A stretch of 64,000 nucleotides of DNA from Conus ventricosus (taxonomy: Eukaryota; Mollusca; Gastropoda; Neogastropoda; Conidae). Below are positions 1 through 10,737 of this stretch, piece after piece (position 1 is the stretch's first letter; each line of letters starts with the position of its first letter). The stretch lies in contig CM031595.1 of the NCBI GenBank assembly GCA_018398815.1, forward strand, positions 134,053,386-134,117,385, written 5' to 3'. The position numbers and the translations under genes are program-made. A model generated the notes under the pieces. The model ran no database searches. It was not told where the DNA came from and saw nothing but the letters and a program-made list of their open reading frames with translations.

Positions 1-1304
1 TTCACGAATCACTGTCTTTTTCTTTTCCTTTTTTTTTTTCTTTTCACTGTCCATTTCACAACATGACACAACTGCTGGCACCGGTCAAGTTAGACTGCTG
101 GCATCGGTCAGGCTGGACTGCTGGCACTGGTCAGGTCAGACCGCTGGCGTTGGTCAGGTTGGACTGCCGAGAAAGTGGCGCTGGCCAAGTATGAGGTCGA
201 ACCCCCGGTTTAGATGGAACAGTGACTATCAACATCGATCTGTTCTCCTTTCTTTCTTCCTGCATTAACGCATTGCACTCTCTCTTCTCTCTCCTAGTTG
301 CTCTATTAATGGACATGGTTGCTTTTCTTTTCCTTTTCTTTTCTTTCTTTTTTCTCTTCATTAGTTAGCAACTCTCTCTTTCCACATCTCTCTTTAGTCC
401 TCCCTTTGCAGACTATACTGGTGCTAATGCTCAAACTTCACTCCTCTCATCTCTCTGCCTTTCTCCTGCAGAGACTACACCCCAGAACCTCTCTCTCTCT
501 GTTCGTTTCTCCCCCTCGTTCTCTCTTCATCTCTCTGCCTTTTTCTTGCAGAGACTTACACCCAGAACCTCCTCATCTCTCTCTCCCTGTTCTGTCTTCC
601 TCCTCCTCTCTTCATCTCTCTGCCTTTTTCTCTCTCGTGCAGAGACTACACCCAGAACCCCCTCATCTCTCTCTCCCTGTTCGTTCTCATCTCCCTGCCT
701 TCCTGTAGGCGAGAGCCTACTCCCCGAACTTCTTCCTCTCTCTCTCTGTCTGTTCTTTTTCTTCATTCTCCCCTCTCTCTCACTCACGCATTACTTTATG
801 CCCTCACTCCGTGGTCCAAGGGCCAGTACCATTGGTCAGTATTTTTACCGCCTTGTTACCGAAGTTATCTCCCTCTAATTCCATTGGATATTCAAATCAT
901 GACAGTCACGCCTACACGCCTTACTCTCTGTGGTGGTCAATTGGTCATTTAATTGATTAGCTAGATTTCACCCCCCACCACGCACTACCTTCCCCCCTTT
1001 CCTACTTAACTGGCGCCGTGTGGCTTAACGTGTGGGCACTGGTCAGTGTTAAAATTGGCTAGATGAGTCCGGCCCAGGCACTGAGATGCGTCCGGGCAGA
1101 CATCGAGGCGTCGGTTTCAAACGGCTTAGTCTGTCTGGGTGGACTGTACCGTCTTCCGTGAAGCCTCTCCGCTAAGCTTAATTTGGGTGGACCCGACCCA
1201 TGGGCCCGTCTATCTGGTGCCTAGAATGTTTGAGTTGAAGCTTATGTCCGAACAAATTGGCTGGCGACTCCACGAGTTGGGTTGTTTCATTTTTGTCCGT
1301 GACA
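1..1304 (-). repeat. 3' LTR of the Gmr1-like element, clipped by window start
   Basis: This stretch is nearly identical to 5040-6332; window position 1 corresponds to 5040. On the minus strand the LTR begins TGTCACGGAC at 1304. The differences between the two LTRs are mostly single-base insertions and deletions. The plus strand is pyrimidine-rich from about 240 to 790 and holds a tandem array of units containing CTGCAGAGACTACACC-like sequence. Confidence 0.9.
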
Positions 1305-1317
1305 ATTTCCCCCTTGC
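1305..1317 (-). promoter_or_regulatory. Polypurine tract of the Gmr1-like element
   Basis: On the minus strand the sequence GCAAGGGGGAAAT lies directly before the LTR start TGTCACGG. This is the expected place and composition of the primer for plus-strand DNA synthesis, and it fixes the LTR boundary at 1304. Confidence 0.75.
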
Positions 1318-1884
1318 AAAAGACCATGCTCCGCATTGTCTCAAAACAACGGTACAAAAAGGACAACAACCGAATTTGCTGACACACAGCTACACGTGCA
1401 AAGTTTGAAAAATACTTTACACCAACCGGTTTACAAATTATAAAATATATCATTAGTGAATACCACTCCAATGAGTTATAATTGACGTGCGCTCTTGCGT
1501 TATTTCGACTCATTTTATAACGACCTCTGTGCGCACTTATGCCATTCCCCTACCTGCGGATTTGCCATCTCTCCTTTCACAATTCTTATGAAAAGCACAA
1601 TATAATATGATCACGATCATGACACTTCACTGAGGAATCTCCATCCTCACTTATTGCAAATAATGCATCACTACACAAGCGACTGTATGCTCCAAGCATA
1701 ACTACATTCACATGAACAAGTCTCCAAAGAAAACATGAACAAGTCTCACACAAAAATATGAACCATAGCCAACTGGGAATGAACCCATATCCAATCAACA
1801 TAACTGTAATCAACACATATTATCAACAAAGCACCCCGGATATGACTGACTTCCTCTGAGTTGCAGCTTGCTAGACTACGCGAC

Positions 1885-2600
1885 TTAAATAGTCAGCTCG
1901 ACATTCTGTCGACCTGGGATGTACTGCACTCGATACCTGTAGGGCTGCAGTGCCATTGCCCAACGCAGAACTCTGCTGTTTTTCAACTGCGCCTCCTGCA
2001 GGAATTTGAGTGGTTGATGATCAGTCTCTATCACGAACTCTTTCCCATACAAGTATTTGTGGAATTTCTGCACGGCCCACACAACAGCTAAACACTCCTT
2101 CTCTACCGTTGCGTACCCTTCTTCACACTTTGTCAACTTCCTGCTAGCATACCTCACAGGGAACTCGACCCCTTCATGCTCCTGCAACAATACCGCACCT
2201 ATCCCACCGCCTGATGCATCTGTCCGCAACAAAAATGGTTTGGACATATCTGGTAGCTTCAAGATGGGACGGGAACCTAGTCTTTCCAGCACCGTCTGCA
2301 GTGCTTGCTCTGCAGCGTCTGACCACTCGACCACTGCCGGTTTCCCTGCCTTGACCAAATCACTGAGAGGACTCGTGATTGCTGCGAAATTTGGTAACAA
2401 ACTCCTATAGAAGCCAATAAAACCTAGCAGACTCCTGACTTCTGTTTTGGTCTTTGGTCTCTCTGAATTCATCATCTTCTCCACCTTTCCTCTTTCTGGC
2501 TGCTTTGTGTCGCCTCCGACAACAAAACCTAGGAACTCCACTGTCTAGCCCTTCATACAGTGACACATCCCTGTATGACTCTTCTGGAAACTTAGGCAAC
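1885..2600 (-). pseudogene. RT thumb/connection and RNase H of the Gmr1-like element
   Basis: The frame from 2541 down to 1885 begins at the end of the RT palm (EFLGFVV), continues through a thumb/connection segment (SLLGFIGFYRSLLPNF), and then a full RNase H domain. Visible RNase H landmarks are LRTDASGGGIGA (first Asp), ATVEKECLAVVWA (Glu) and ETDHQPLKFL (second Asp), ending at YIPGRQN. The YxDD palm motif is absent: a deletion joins this segment to the end of the integrase near 2545. No chromodomain or integrase follows; about 560 bp of noncoding sequence lead to the polypurine tract. This position at the 3' end of pol is the main evidence for the unusual gene order. Confidence 0.85.
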
Positions 2601-2639
2601 AAAATCTCCCCTTCTTCTGCTGGGTCTCTTTCACCTCAT

Positions 2640-3418
2640 CAATGATTGCTGCTGCACCTATGGGCTGAGTCTCACGCTGAATATATCTGCGGAGAAAATT
2701 CGCATGGAAAAGTTTTAGTTTCCCATTCACATCAATTCGGTAATCCCGACCGACCTTTTCAGTGATGGTGAATGGTCCTTTCCAATGCATCAGCAGCTTG
2801 TTGTGACCCGTGGGAAGCAGTACCAGGACTTGATCTCCCGCCTTGAGGAATTGCTTCCTCACCTTCCTGTCATATTGCTTCTTCTGGACGACCCTAGCCT
2901 CCTGCAAACTCTCCCTTGCGACCTTACATGTCTCATACCTGTGCCCACCTTTGGAACAGGGCGAGATTGGGCCAATCAGATCAACAGCACTCTCCTGAAC
3001 GGTGTGTCAATTAAAGGGGGATGTTTAAGAGGCACCTTCCTCTTCACCCCTCTTGTGGCTGACCTTTGACCCACACGCACATGACATGCAGAAACGCTTG
3101 ATGTCTGCCATTGCTCCCGGCCAATGAAAGTCATCAAAGAGATTCGGTCAGCTGTTTTGCTGGTGCGAGATGACCCGCCATGAGCGACTCGTGACCCACT
3201 GACATGACAGTGTCACGATAACCTGCTGGTACCTCTAACTGAGTGGTCACCTTACCTGTCTTCCCCTTGGTGAACACTCGGTACAACAGCCCGCCTTTCA
3301 CAAGAAATTCTGTCTCACCTCCTCTAACCTCCTGTTTCTCTCCACCTCTTGCCAACTCCCAAGACTTCACGAGCGAAGGGTCTTGTTCCTGCACTGCCCT
3401 AAACTCATCAGGCGACAA
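2640..3418 (-). pseudogene. Integrase of the Gmr1-like element: zinc-binding domain, truncated core, C-terminal domain
   Basis: From 3418 the frame gives a pre-integrase segment (VLVKGGLLYRVF-like) and then the HHCC zinc domain: GHESLMAGHLA supplies the histidines, and after a one-base shift the frame continues FHWPG and RFCMSCACG, supplying the cysteines. The catalytic core starts (VDLIGPISP, first Asp) but breaks off near 2945, where a deletion joins it to the C-terminal segment QKKQYDRKVRKQF, GDQVLVLLPT, WKGPFTI and LFHANFLRRY. The second Asp and the Glu of the DDE triad are therefore gone. It lies between protease and RT, opposite to the normal Ty3/gypsy order. Confidence 0.8.
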
Positions 3419-3508
3419 TCTATGCCTGACTTCCTTGCTGGAACGACTAACGGTTTATCAACCTTTTCCTCCTTCTTGCTCCGTGTTTGAACTGCTGCCC
3501 TGTGGCAG

Positions 3509-4054
3509 TCAACAACTCAGGATCCCTGGATCCCTTGCACCTGGAATATTTCCAATGATCAAATCATGAAGGGGTTTCTCCATCACCAACGCAGACAACT
3601 CGCCTGAGAAGTAAGGGGTACGTACTTCTATCTTAGCAACTGGAAACTCCCTCACAGTGCCATCGATTAGAGTACAGGTCTGGATTTGCCCTGTCAAATC
3701 CCCTTTCTCGACCAGCGTTGTTCTAACTACACCCCATGAACAACCAGTGCTCGTAACACTTTCACCCTCATGCTGGCCAATCCACCCTTCTTCCACTGGT
3801 AACGAACCACTCAGCCTAGTGCCCTCCATCCCTGACACTGACTGCTGTCCAGTGCTAGCCATAGGCTGCACTCCACCCTCTTCAGACTGAATCCCCTTTG
3901 GTTCCACTGCAGGTCGTTTCCCCTGGCGACCCTTATCGACTTCTTGCAAGGCTGCTGCCTTCTGGAACCTCATGCGACAATCCCTCGCCACATGTCCCTT
4001 CCTGTGACAAATGAAACACCTAATGTCCCTTTGCCCTTCCTTCTGCCCCACCAC
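3509..4054 (-). pseudogene. Gag zinc knuckle and protease of the Gmr1-like element
   Basis: An open 181-codon frame. Near residues 13-26 it contains one CCHC knuckle (CFICHRKGHVARDC), which binds RNA in Gag. A low-complexity linker follows, then a retropepsin-like segment: TSTGCS at the catalytic site, VVRTTLV, a long strand segment, and HDLIIGNIPGAR, the usual end of this protease. The catalytic triplet is normally D-T/S-G; here the residue before TG is Ser, so the protease looks inactive unless the base call is wrong. Downstream the frame stops and integrase resumes in another frame at 3418. Confidence 0.75.
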
Positions 4055-4059
4055 TGGGT

Positions 4060-4350
4060 TTGCAGACTTTGCAGAAAACTCCCTGGTCTCCTTGCACTCT
4101 TCTCACCTGTGCCTAGCACCTGTTTCTCCTGCACCTTAGTGCCCAAACGTGCCTCTCTATACACCTCTGCGAACTTCAACAACTCCCCTGCTGTCTCTGG
4201 CTGTCTCTCTTTCAAATGTATGGTTAACTCAGGGCCGCAACCTGACAAAATCTGTTCCTTCATAACCAGCTCTTTCAATTCAGCGAACTCCTTCTTCGTA
4301 CCACTCAACTCTAATTGTTGTTCAATAGGGGTGTTCTTTTCTTCCGCCAT
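4060..4350 (-). pseudogene. Gag fragment of the Gmr1-like element
   Basis: An ATG at 4350 opens a frame beginning MAEEKNTPIEQQLEL, followed by KELVMKEQILSGCGPEL and TIHLKERQPETAGELLKFAEVYREAR. Such a helix-rich region ahead of a CCHC knuckle is typical of retrotransposon Gag C-terminal domains. The knuckle follows in a shifted frame at 4054. The rest of Gag seems to be deleted. Confidence 0.6.
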
Positions 4351-5026
4351 TATATCTCTTTTTTTTTTTCTGAACAAGATTTTATTACTACGACAGCCAA
4401 ACTGGTGGTTTCCGACACGAGTGACGTAATAGCACAATCCTATGAATGATAATATTAGCTTGGGACAACGTAGTTAGTTTTTTATAAGACGCCCAGCGCC
4501 TGACCCAACTATGAGAGCGAATTATAGGCAATCTGTGCGAAATGATTTACTCTGGGGCTGAAATGCCAAGCCTAGTATTAACTATCTTGGAAGCAATGCC
4601 AAGCCTATTTATTTAACTATCTTGGGAACATACAGTAAGACAACCCTTGTCTTAGGATTACAATACTTGAATCCCCCCAGCTTCCTCTCTGAGAAGTTGA
4701 ACAATTATAATAAATGGGCCAGAATATCCTGGCAGGCTCGCCAATAAATTGTCAACCTGGGGTGATGTCGATGGAGGAAGGACTAGCGCACAGCCCAAAC
4801 ACACTCACAGCTTGCTTACAATCTCATTCATATATCATGCATTCGTCACATCAAACCACTAGTGAAGTCTATAACTTTACTACACATGATCATTTGAACG
4901 AGACATCAATGCATATGGAATCAAATGAAATAAAACATTCTCTCCTTCCTGAACTTCACAAAATCATTTATCTAAAACATCATTAACTAACCCGGGTATA
5001 AATAGATTTCTACTTTACCTGGCCAG
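4351..5026 (-). other. Untranslated leader of the Gmr1-like element
   Basis: About 670 bp between the inner edge of the 5' LTR and the Gag fragment. No credible open frame. The primer-binding site should lie at the high-coordinate end (about 5005-5026), but the exact LTR edge cannot be set because the partner LTR is clipped by the window, so no tRNA is assigned. Confidence 0.5.
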
Positions 5027-6332
5027 GTGATCCTAACTATTCACGAATCACTGTCTTTTTCTTTTCCTTTTTTTTTTCTTTTCACTGTCACTTTCACAAA
5101 CATGACACAACTGCTGGCACGGTCAAGTTAGACTGCTGGCATCGGTCAGGCTGGACTGCTGGCACTGGTCAGGTCAGACCGCTGGCGTTGGTCAGGTTGG
5201 ACTGCCGATGAAAGTGGCGCTGGCCAAGTATGAGGTCGAACCCCCGGTTTAGATGGAACAGTGACTATCAACATCGATCTGTTCTCCTTTCTTTCTTCCT
5301 GCATTAACGCATTGCACTCTCTCTCTCTCTCCTAGTCTGCTCTATTAAATGGACATGGTTGCTTTTCTTTTCCTTTTCTTTTCTTTCTTTTTCTCTTCAT
5401 TAGTTAGCAACTCTCTCTTTCCACATCTCTCTTAGTCCTCCCTTTGCAGACTATATCTGGTGCTAATGCTCAAACTTCACTCCTCTCATCTCTCTGCCTT
5501 TCTCCTGCAGAGACTACACCCCAGAACCTCTCTCTCTCTGTTCGTTCTCCCCCTCGTTCTCTCTTCATCTCTCTGCCTTTTTCTTGCAGAGACTTACACC
5601 CAGAACCTCCTCATCTCTCTCTCCCTGTTCTGTCTTCCTCCTCCTCTCTTCATCTCTCTGCCTTTTTCTCTCGTGCAGAGACTACACCCAGAACCCCCTC
5701 ATCTCTCTCTCCCTGTTCGTTCTCATCTCCCTGCCTTCCTGTAGGCGAGAGCCTACTCCCCGAACTTCTTCCTCTCTCTCTCTGTCTGTTCGTTTTCTTC
5801 ATTCTCCCCTCTCTCTCACTCACGCATTACTTTATGCCCTCACTCCGTGTCCAAGGGCCAGTACCATTGGTCAGTATTTTTACCGCCTGATACCCGAAGT
5901 TATCTCCCTCTAATTCCATTGGATATTCAAATCATGACAGTCACGCCTACACGCCTTACTCTCTGTGGTGGTCAATTGGTCATTTAATTGATTAGCTAGA
6001 TTTCACCCCCACCACGCACTACCTTCCCCCTTTCCTACTTAACTGGCGCCGTGTGGCTTAACGTGTGGGCACTGGTCAGTGTAAAATTGGCTAGATGAGT
6101 CCGGCCCAGGCACTGAGATGCGTCCGGGCAGACATCGAGGCGTCGGTTCAAACGGCTTAGTCTGTCTGGGTGGACCGTACCGTCTCCGTGAAGCCTCTCC
6201 GCTAAGCTTAATTGGCTGGACCCGACCCATGGGCCCGTCTATCTGGCGCCTAGAATGTTGAGTTGAAGCTTATGTCCGAACAAATTGGCTGGCGACTCCA
6301 CGAGTTGGGTTTGTTTCATTTTGTCCGTGACA
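5027..6332 (-). repeat. 5' LTR of the Gmr1-like element
   Basis: Direct repeat of 1-1304. Outer end at 6332 (minus strand starts TGTCACGG); inner edge approximate. Immediately outside lies a piggyBac-like remnant, suggesting the element landed in or beside that sequence. Confidence 0.85.
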
Positions 6333-6862
6333 GTGACAGTGATGTGCTGCATGGAGGAGATATTTCCACTTTGCTTGCACAAGTTGGTGTTGACAGTGGA
6401 GTGAGTGCGAACGAGCCATTCAGCCACAACGTCACTCCATCAGCTGATGACAGTCAGTCGTCTGAGACTGTTGAGCGTGATGATGAGTCTCATGGCGAGG
6501 AGGAGGAAAAAGAATGGATTGAGACGAGGCCAGTATTGGGAACTTCAAAAACGCTCACAGCAAGTTACTGCGACTCGTGGCTAGAGAGGGAGAGGAAGGG
6601 GGTGGGGCAGAGGGCGTGGCACTGCACCTGGATCTGTGAGAACTACTCGTTTTCCTGGAAACTTTTCAACCCCAAATCATTATCGACCAGCCACACTGCC
6701 ATTTTCTGGCAATGCAGGAATGAAAGTACCGACAGGGAAGAGTTTTAGTCCTGTGGTGTATTCCAGACTGGTTTTTTTTTACACAAGACATAGTGAATCT
6801 GTTGAGCAGACATATTTGTATGCTAAACAAACACTGGCTGAAGTTGTGGTGGGGGGGGGGGG
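6333..6862 (+). pseudogene. piggyBac-family transposase N-terminal remnant
   Basis: One frame begins with an acidic region (DSDSDVLHGG, then ETVERDDESHGEEEEKEW) like the N-termini of piggyBac transposases. After a frame change near 6636 a second frame reads FPGNFSTP, then PFSGNAGMKVPTGKSF, and SVEQTYLYAKQTLAE. The pattern F-x-G-x-x-G followed later by V-E-x-T-x-x-Y-A-x-Q is the start of the piggyBac DDE domain (known family feature). The catalytic acids lie further on and are absent: the frame runs into a poly-G tract at 6851. The 5' side is cut by the LTR at 6332. It is a broken fragment; the family call rests on motif memory. Confidence 0.6.
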
Positions 6863-7005
6863 GGGGGGGGGGTGCGCTCATTTATAACTATGCAATGCAT
6901 GATCAGAAGAAAACGTGTGAGGAGTATGACAGTGTGCAATGTAGAATACATGTAGGTGAATTAAGTTTTGTTTTTGATGATTCCATGAAATGAAAAGACA
7001 GAGAG

Positions 7006-7046
<41 letters not shown>

Positions 7047-7062
7047 TGTGTGTGTGTGTGAG
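6851..7062. repeat. Poly-G tract (22 nt) and (GT)n microsatellite
   Basis: 6851-6872 is uninterrupted G; 7010-7062 is (GT)n with one interruption. Open frames across them (GGGG, CVCV, HTHT proteins) are artefacts. Confidence 0.95.
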
Positions 7063-7084
7063 CTTCCATGGAAGCGTTTCAAAT

Positions 7085-7395
7085 GGATACACCAGCCCAT
7101 ATTTCATTATTGCAGAGGTCCACTGGCAAAAGACACCACCATTAAGCAAACTGCAGCGCAATATCCTGCAGCCCCAGTCATTGCTGTTTTGCTGACAGGT
7201 GAAATCAGTACTACACCACCAGATACAGCCATACACCAATCTTTGACCATACAATTTTACATGCTCTCTGAAGAAGATACGGGATGTCCGCACAGGATAT
7301 CAAACTGTCAAGGCATAAGTTTGTTAGACACACAGTATATGTACAACATGGAACTTTCAAATCAAGCTTATGGTGTTACAACAATATGATATGTT
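7085..7395 (+). repeat. Dispersed repeat family C, copy 1
   Basis: The block ACACCAGCCCATATTTCATT and the following GCAGAGGTCCACTGGCAAAA resemble 61930-62060 on the plus strand and 53690-53900 on the minus strand. The later block around 7305-7375 (AAGGCATAAGTTTGTTAGAC) resembles 61558-61630. No coding capacity and no recognised element. Confidence 0.65.
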
Positions 7396-7542
7396 TCATC
7401 TGAACCCAAAAAAACACTCTCAGACTGTTTTAACAATGTCCATGTATGGTCTTTTTCAAATTTTGAACGACCTCCCTTTATCCCACTCTCTTCACACTCA
7501 TGTGTGGCTGTCTTTCTTGTGTCATATCGTGAATGATTAGGC

Positions 7543-7765
7543 GATTTGAAATGACACATTTACCTTTTGTAGTTGTTTTTTTTTTTAAATTACTTTGATT
7601 TGTTCTTCTAAGTAGGTGATTGAAATGACACATTTACCTTTTGTAGTTTTTTTTTAAAAATTACTTTGATTTGTTCTTCTAAGTAGGTGATTGAAATGAC
7701 ACATTTACCTTTTGTTGGTTGTTTTTTTTTTTTAATTACTTTGATTTGTTCTTCTAAGTTAAGTA
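7543..7765. repeat. Tandem repeat, about 75 bp x 3
   Basis: Three copies of a unit containing GAAATGACACATTTACCTTT, a T-run and ATTACTTTGATTTGTTCTTC. Copies differ mainly in T-run length. Confidence 0.9.
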
Positions 7766-9480
7766 ACTTTTTTTTTTTCAAATTATGAAGACGACACTTT
7801 GTACAACAATAATCTCATGGGAATCATTAAAGTAGCACAAGGGAATTAACTCTTGGTGGTATTCACTTAGTCCATTTTTTTTCTGGGTCTGAGCTCGCGA
7901 GCGCTGTCAAGCTTCTCTTATCAAATTGCTGTGTGACATTTTATGCGATCAGCCCACCATTGTGCCCTCTCAATCTACACACACACACACACACAGACTT
8001 GTCTTAAGTCCACAAAAAGGTGTGCATGCTCTGTTTGTGTTCTAACAATTACCACATTGCCTGACCGTAGTGCAGTGGACACACAGATGTGTAGCCAACA
8101 CGGATATGTAGCCAGGAGCAATCTTCATGTGCCCCGCAAAATTTCGTCTCCCAGCAGGCCTATATGTCCCCCTCACCCCTTTCCACCCTGCTCCATGTTT
8201 TTCCTGAACCATTTATTTGTTTTATTTATTTTTGATAAAATAGTATGGTGCGTTTAATTTGGTCTAAGGATTCGTTTTTCCCGTCTGTATTTCCACGGGC
8301 AGAGTTATGATCCCCCCCCCCCCCCCCCCCCCCCACCCCCCCCCCCCCCCCCCCCCCACCCCCCCCACACACACACACACACACACTCCCCAAGTCCCAT
8401 CTTCTCTCCAGCTTTAAGATCCCCCGGGTCTAAGGTCCCCGGGCCTATATTCTTCCCAGGTCTGTGTCCCCCCAGATCTGTTTCCCATATGGCCCAGACC
8501 TATCAGTCTTCCCCCCCCCCCCTCCATCGTGTACCTAATCTTGTTCCCATCACGGTTGGATATAAGACCGCAAAACATACTGACCCAGATCAAAGCCACT
8601 GAGAATCGGATATTGCGATCCGGACCTACTTTCAGTTTCATGAAGGAGGCATCACAGCATGTTGACTGGTCCATTACACTACATGCAGCTAATCAAAGAC
8701 CCACATATCCATTTCTCCTTGGCTGTTGGCGATGACGATTGAGCTACTGCCACCAACTGATCCAGCCTACAAATTTTCAGCTAGGCCTACATCGCGTCTA
8801 TTTTCAACTAAGACAGAACTTGAACTCCTAAAGTAGTAACATTCTTGTTTGCCTAGTGGTAGTATGAGCAAAGTCTTTAATTTGGTCTCTTTCTTATGTG
8901 GTCTTCTTGCAGCTCTCTCTGACTGTCATTAAGTTTCTGATGTCCATTTGTTTGGTCTCGGTGTCAGATTTTTCTCTGGTCCGTGCCTGCGTAATTCATG
9001 CAGAATCTGAACATCGAAGCGGATTTGTAAGTTCCAAAGTGTCATCCCAGTAGTGCATCATATTCCTCATGCCCTTGACAAGTGTCTCAGCCCTCATTTC
9101 TATGTAGCTCCTAGAATTTGCTATTCAGATCAAACCTAAATGATTTAAAAGCGCCCTGCTTAGCTTTAGGTCCTCCAAAATAGACACAGTTCTGTGGCTT
9201 TTAAACAAAAGCAGGTGCTTCTAGAATGGATGGTCAACTATCTAAAGGTGCTCAGCGTATGAATTTTTGGGTCCTACACAGAGAGAGTCACACTAAGCAA
9301 TTGCACCAAAACACGTTATCTTAGAATTAAATGATAATCGACCATTTTATCATAGGAGGTCTCTTCAGGCTCAGCGAAGCTGTTAGGAAAATCCTCCTAA
9401 AATGACTCGTGGCCATTTCATTGCAAGAGGCTTCTTCAGGCCTTTTTCTCTTCTTCTTTCTTTGTTGTTGCTGTTGTTGT
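7766..9480. other. No gene seen; long poly-C/(AC)n block inside
   Basis: No convincing coding sequence on either strand. 8312-8386 is poly-C with rare A followed by (AC)n, a likely weak point of the assembly. The rest is unique-looking AT-rich sequence. Confidence 0.7.
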
Positions 9481-9702
9481 TGTCTCATCGTTTGTGCCAT
9501 TTCAGTGGAGCTCATTCCGGCTCCCTGTTCACAGCTGCATCCCAGCTTGTTCCACCAATAACACATGGGGAGAAGTCTATATCAAGTCATATGAGGCAAC
9601 TGACGAGATCCGCAGAGGAGAGACTGCACTGCTATTGAGTCACTTTGGTAGTGTCCGGTGTGCCTGTTCTGATCCAACATAAGCAGGACAGCACCTACTA
9701 GG
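9481..9702 (-). repeat. Dispersed repeat family D, copy 1
   Basis: On the minus strand the block GGATCAGAACAGGCAC, then CAAAGTGACTC, then GAATGAGC and GATGAGAC is shared with 16188-16471, 18196-18397 and 55498-55860. It ends in a (CAA)-rich tail. The glutamine-rich open frame here is a by-product of the tail. Confidence 0.6.
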
Positions 9703-10166
9703 TCTTCCTTTGAAGACAAAGCTTTTTTTTTTTTCATTATCACCTAGTCGCACATGTCCTGAAAGAGGCAAGGATATTCATTTGTTTCTTTGCGCTGCCC
9801 TTGAATGAGCGGATTTGTAATCAAGTCTCGGATGCATGAGAAGAACCACCATTTTTTTTTCTTCTGCACATTGTTGATCTGGCTATTCCAAAACAGTATT
9901 TTAAAGCACCAGCCCTACCTTTCTATTTTCCTGGTCTTACAACTTTTATTCACTTTTTGGTCTGCCATTATCTTAGTCCATAACCATGCCTGGACAAATA
10001 GAAGTCTGAAATCAGTTGAAACCTGGTCACAATTTGACAGTTTGGGATTTAACTTGTCAGTGGCTTGAATATGTCTTTTGTGTGTGTGGTGTGTGTGTGT
10101 GTGTGTGTGAGAGGGAGAGGAGGGAGGGAGAGAGAGATTGTGTGTGAGAGAGAGTGAGAGAGCTTG

Positions 10167-10213
<47 letters not shown>

Positions 10214-10334
10214 CTGTTTAGTTGAGGCATTAGGCTCCACTGCATTCCATCTTCTTGTTGTTGTTGTTGTTGTGTGGATTTATGGCATCTTCTCCTCTTC
10301 ATTCTCTAGTGTTGCCAACAAATCTTTGTTTCTT
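9703..10334. other. No gene seen; GT/AG microsatellites
   Basis: Unique-looking sequence with (GT)n and (GA)n tracts at 10078-10211, giving false HTHT and CVCV frames. A (TTG)n run lies at about 10256-10272. Confidence 0.7.
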
Positions 10335-10737
10335 TTCCCTCTTCCTGAATTTCTGCCCATCTTCCTGAATTGCTGCCTGCCCTCTTCCTGCATTCCAGCT
10401 TGCATCTCTTCATGTATTGCTGCTATTATTCTTGTATTAGTGCCCGCCTCACTTCTTGTATTGCCTTCAGCTTTTCTTCCAGCATTGCAGCCTGCTTCTC
10501 TTCCTGTATTATTGCCTTCTTCTCTTCATTTGGTGCATGCAGCCCATCTCCTGCCTCTCTTTCTGGATTGCTCATTCCTCTCTAATTGTATTGCTACCTC
10601 TCTTCCAGTTTTGCTGCCTGCCTCTCTTCCTGCTAAGCTGCCTGCTTCTTTCTTCATGGCTCGAACTCTCTTTCTGCCTGATCTCCTCTTGCACTGCTTC
10701 CTCTTTCTTCCAGTATACCCGTCTTCCCCTTTCCTGT
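10335..10737. repeat. Imperfect CTTCCTG..TTGCTGCCTG minisatellite, left part
   Basis: Degenerate units of about 20-24 bp with the pattern CTTCCTGNATTGCTGCCTGC recur from 10335 and resume at 15330-15395 beyond the second LTR element, so that element inserted into this array. The minus strand reads as Q/E/A-rich helix-like peptide in short pieces but no frame stays open. Confidence 0.7.

Larger units (their letters stand above)
1..6332 (-). mobile_element. Ty3/gypsy LTR retrotransposon with integrase-before-RT order (Gmr1-like), internally deleted
   Basis: Two direct repeats of about 1.3 kb (1-1304 and about 5027-6332) enclose retroelement remnants on the minus strand. Reading from 5' to 3' on that strand one finds a gag fragment, a CCHC zinc knuckle and protease, an integrase zinc-binding segment with the start of the catalytic core, an integrase C-terminal segment, then the RT thumb and RNase H, then a purine-rich tract directly before the LTR. 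Nothing integrase-like follows RNase H. Ty3/gypsy elements normally run PR-RT-RH-INT; INT before RT defines the Gmr1 group. Most of the integrase core and the RT palm are missing, so this copy could not move itself. The outer end of the 3' LTR lies before position 1, so the target duplication cannot be read. Confidence 0.85.

Noticed and set aside
319..878. Ser/Leu-rich open frames in the LTR (also 5444-5913)
   Set aside because: They come from the pyrimidine-rich repeats of the LTR and lie antisense to the element.
9327..9566. Poly-Gln protein
   Set aside because: The glutamines are the (CAA)n tail of repeat family D.
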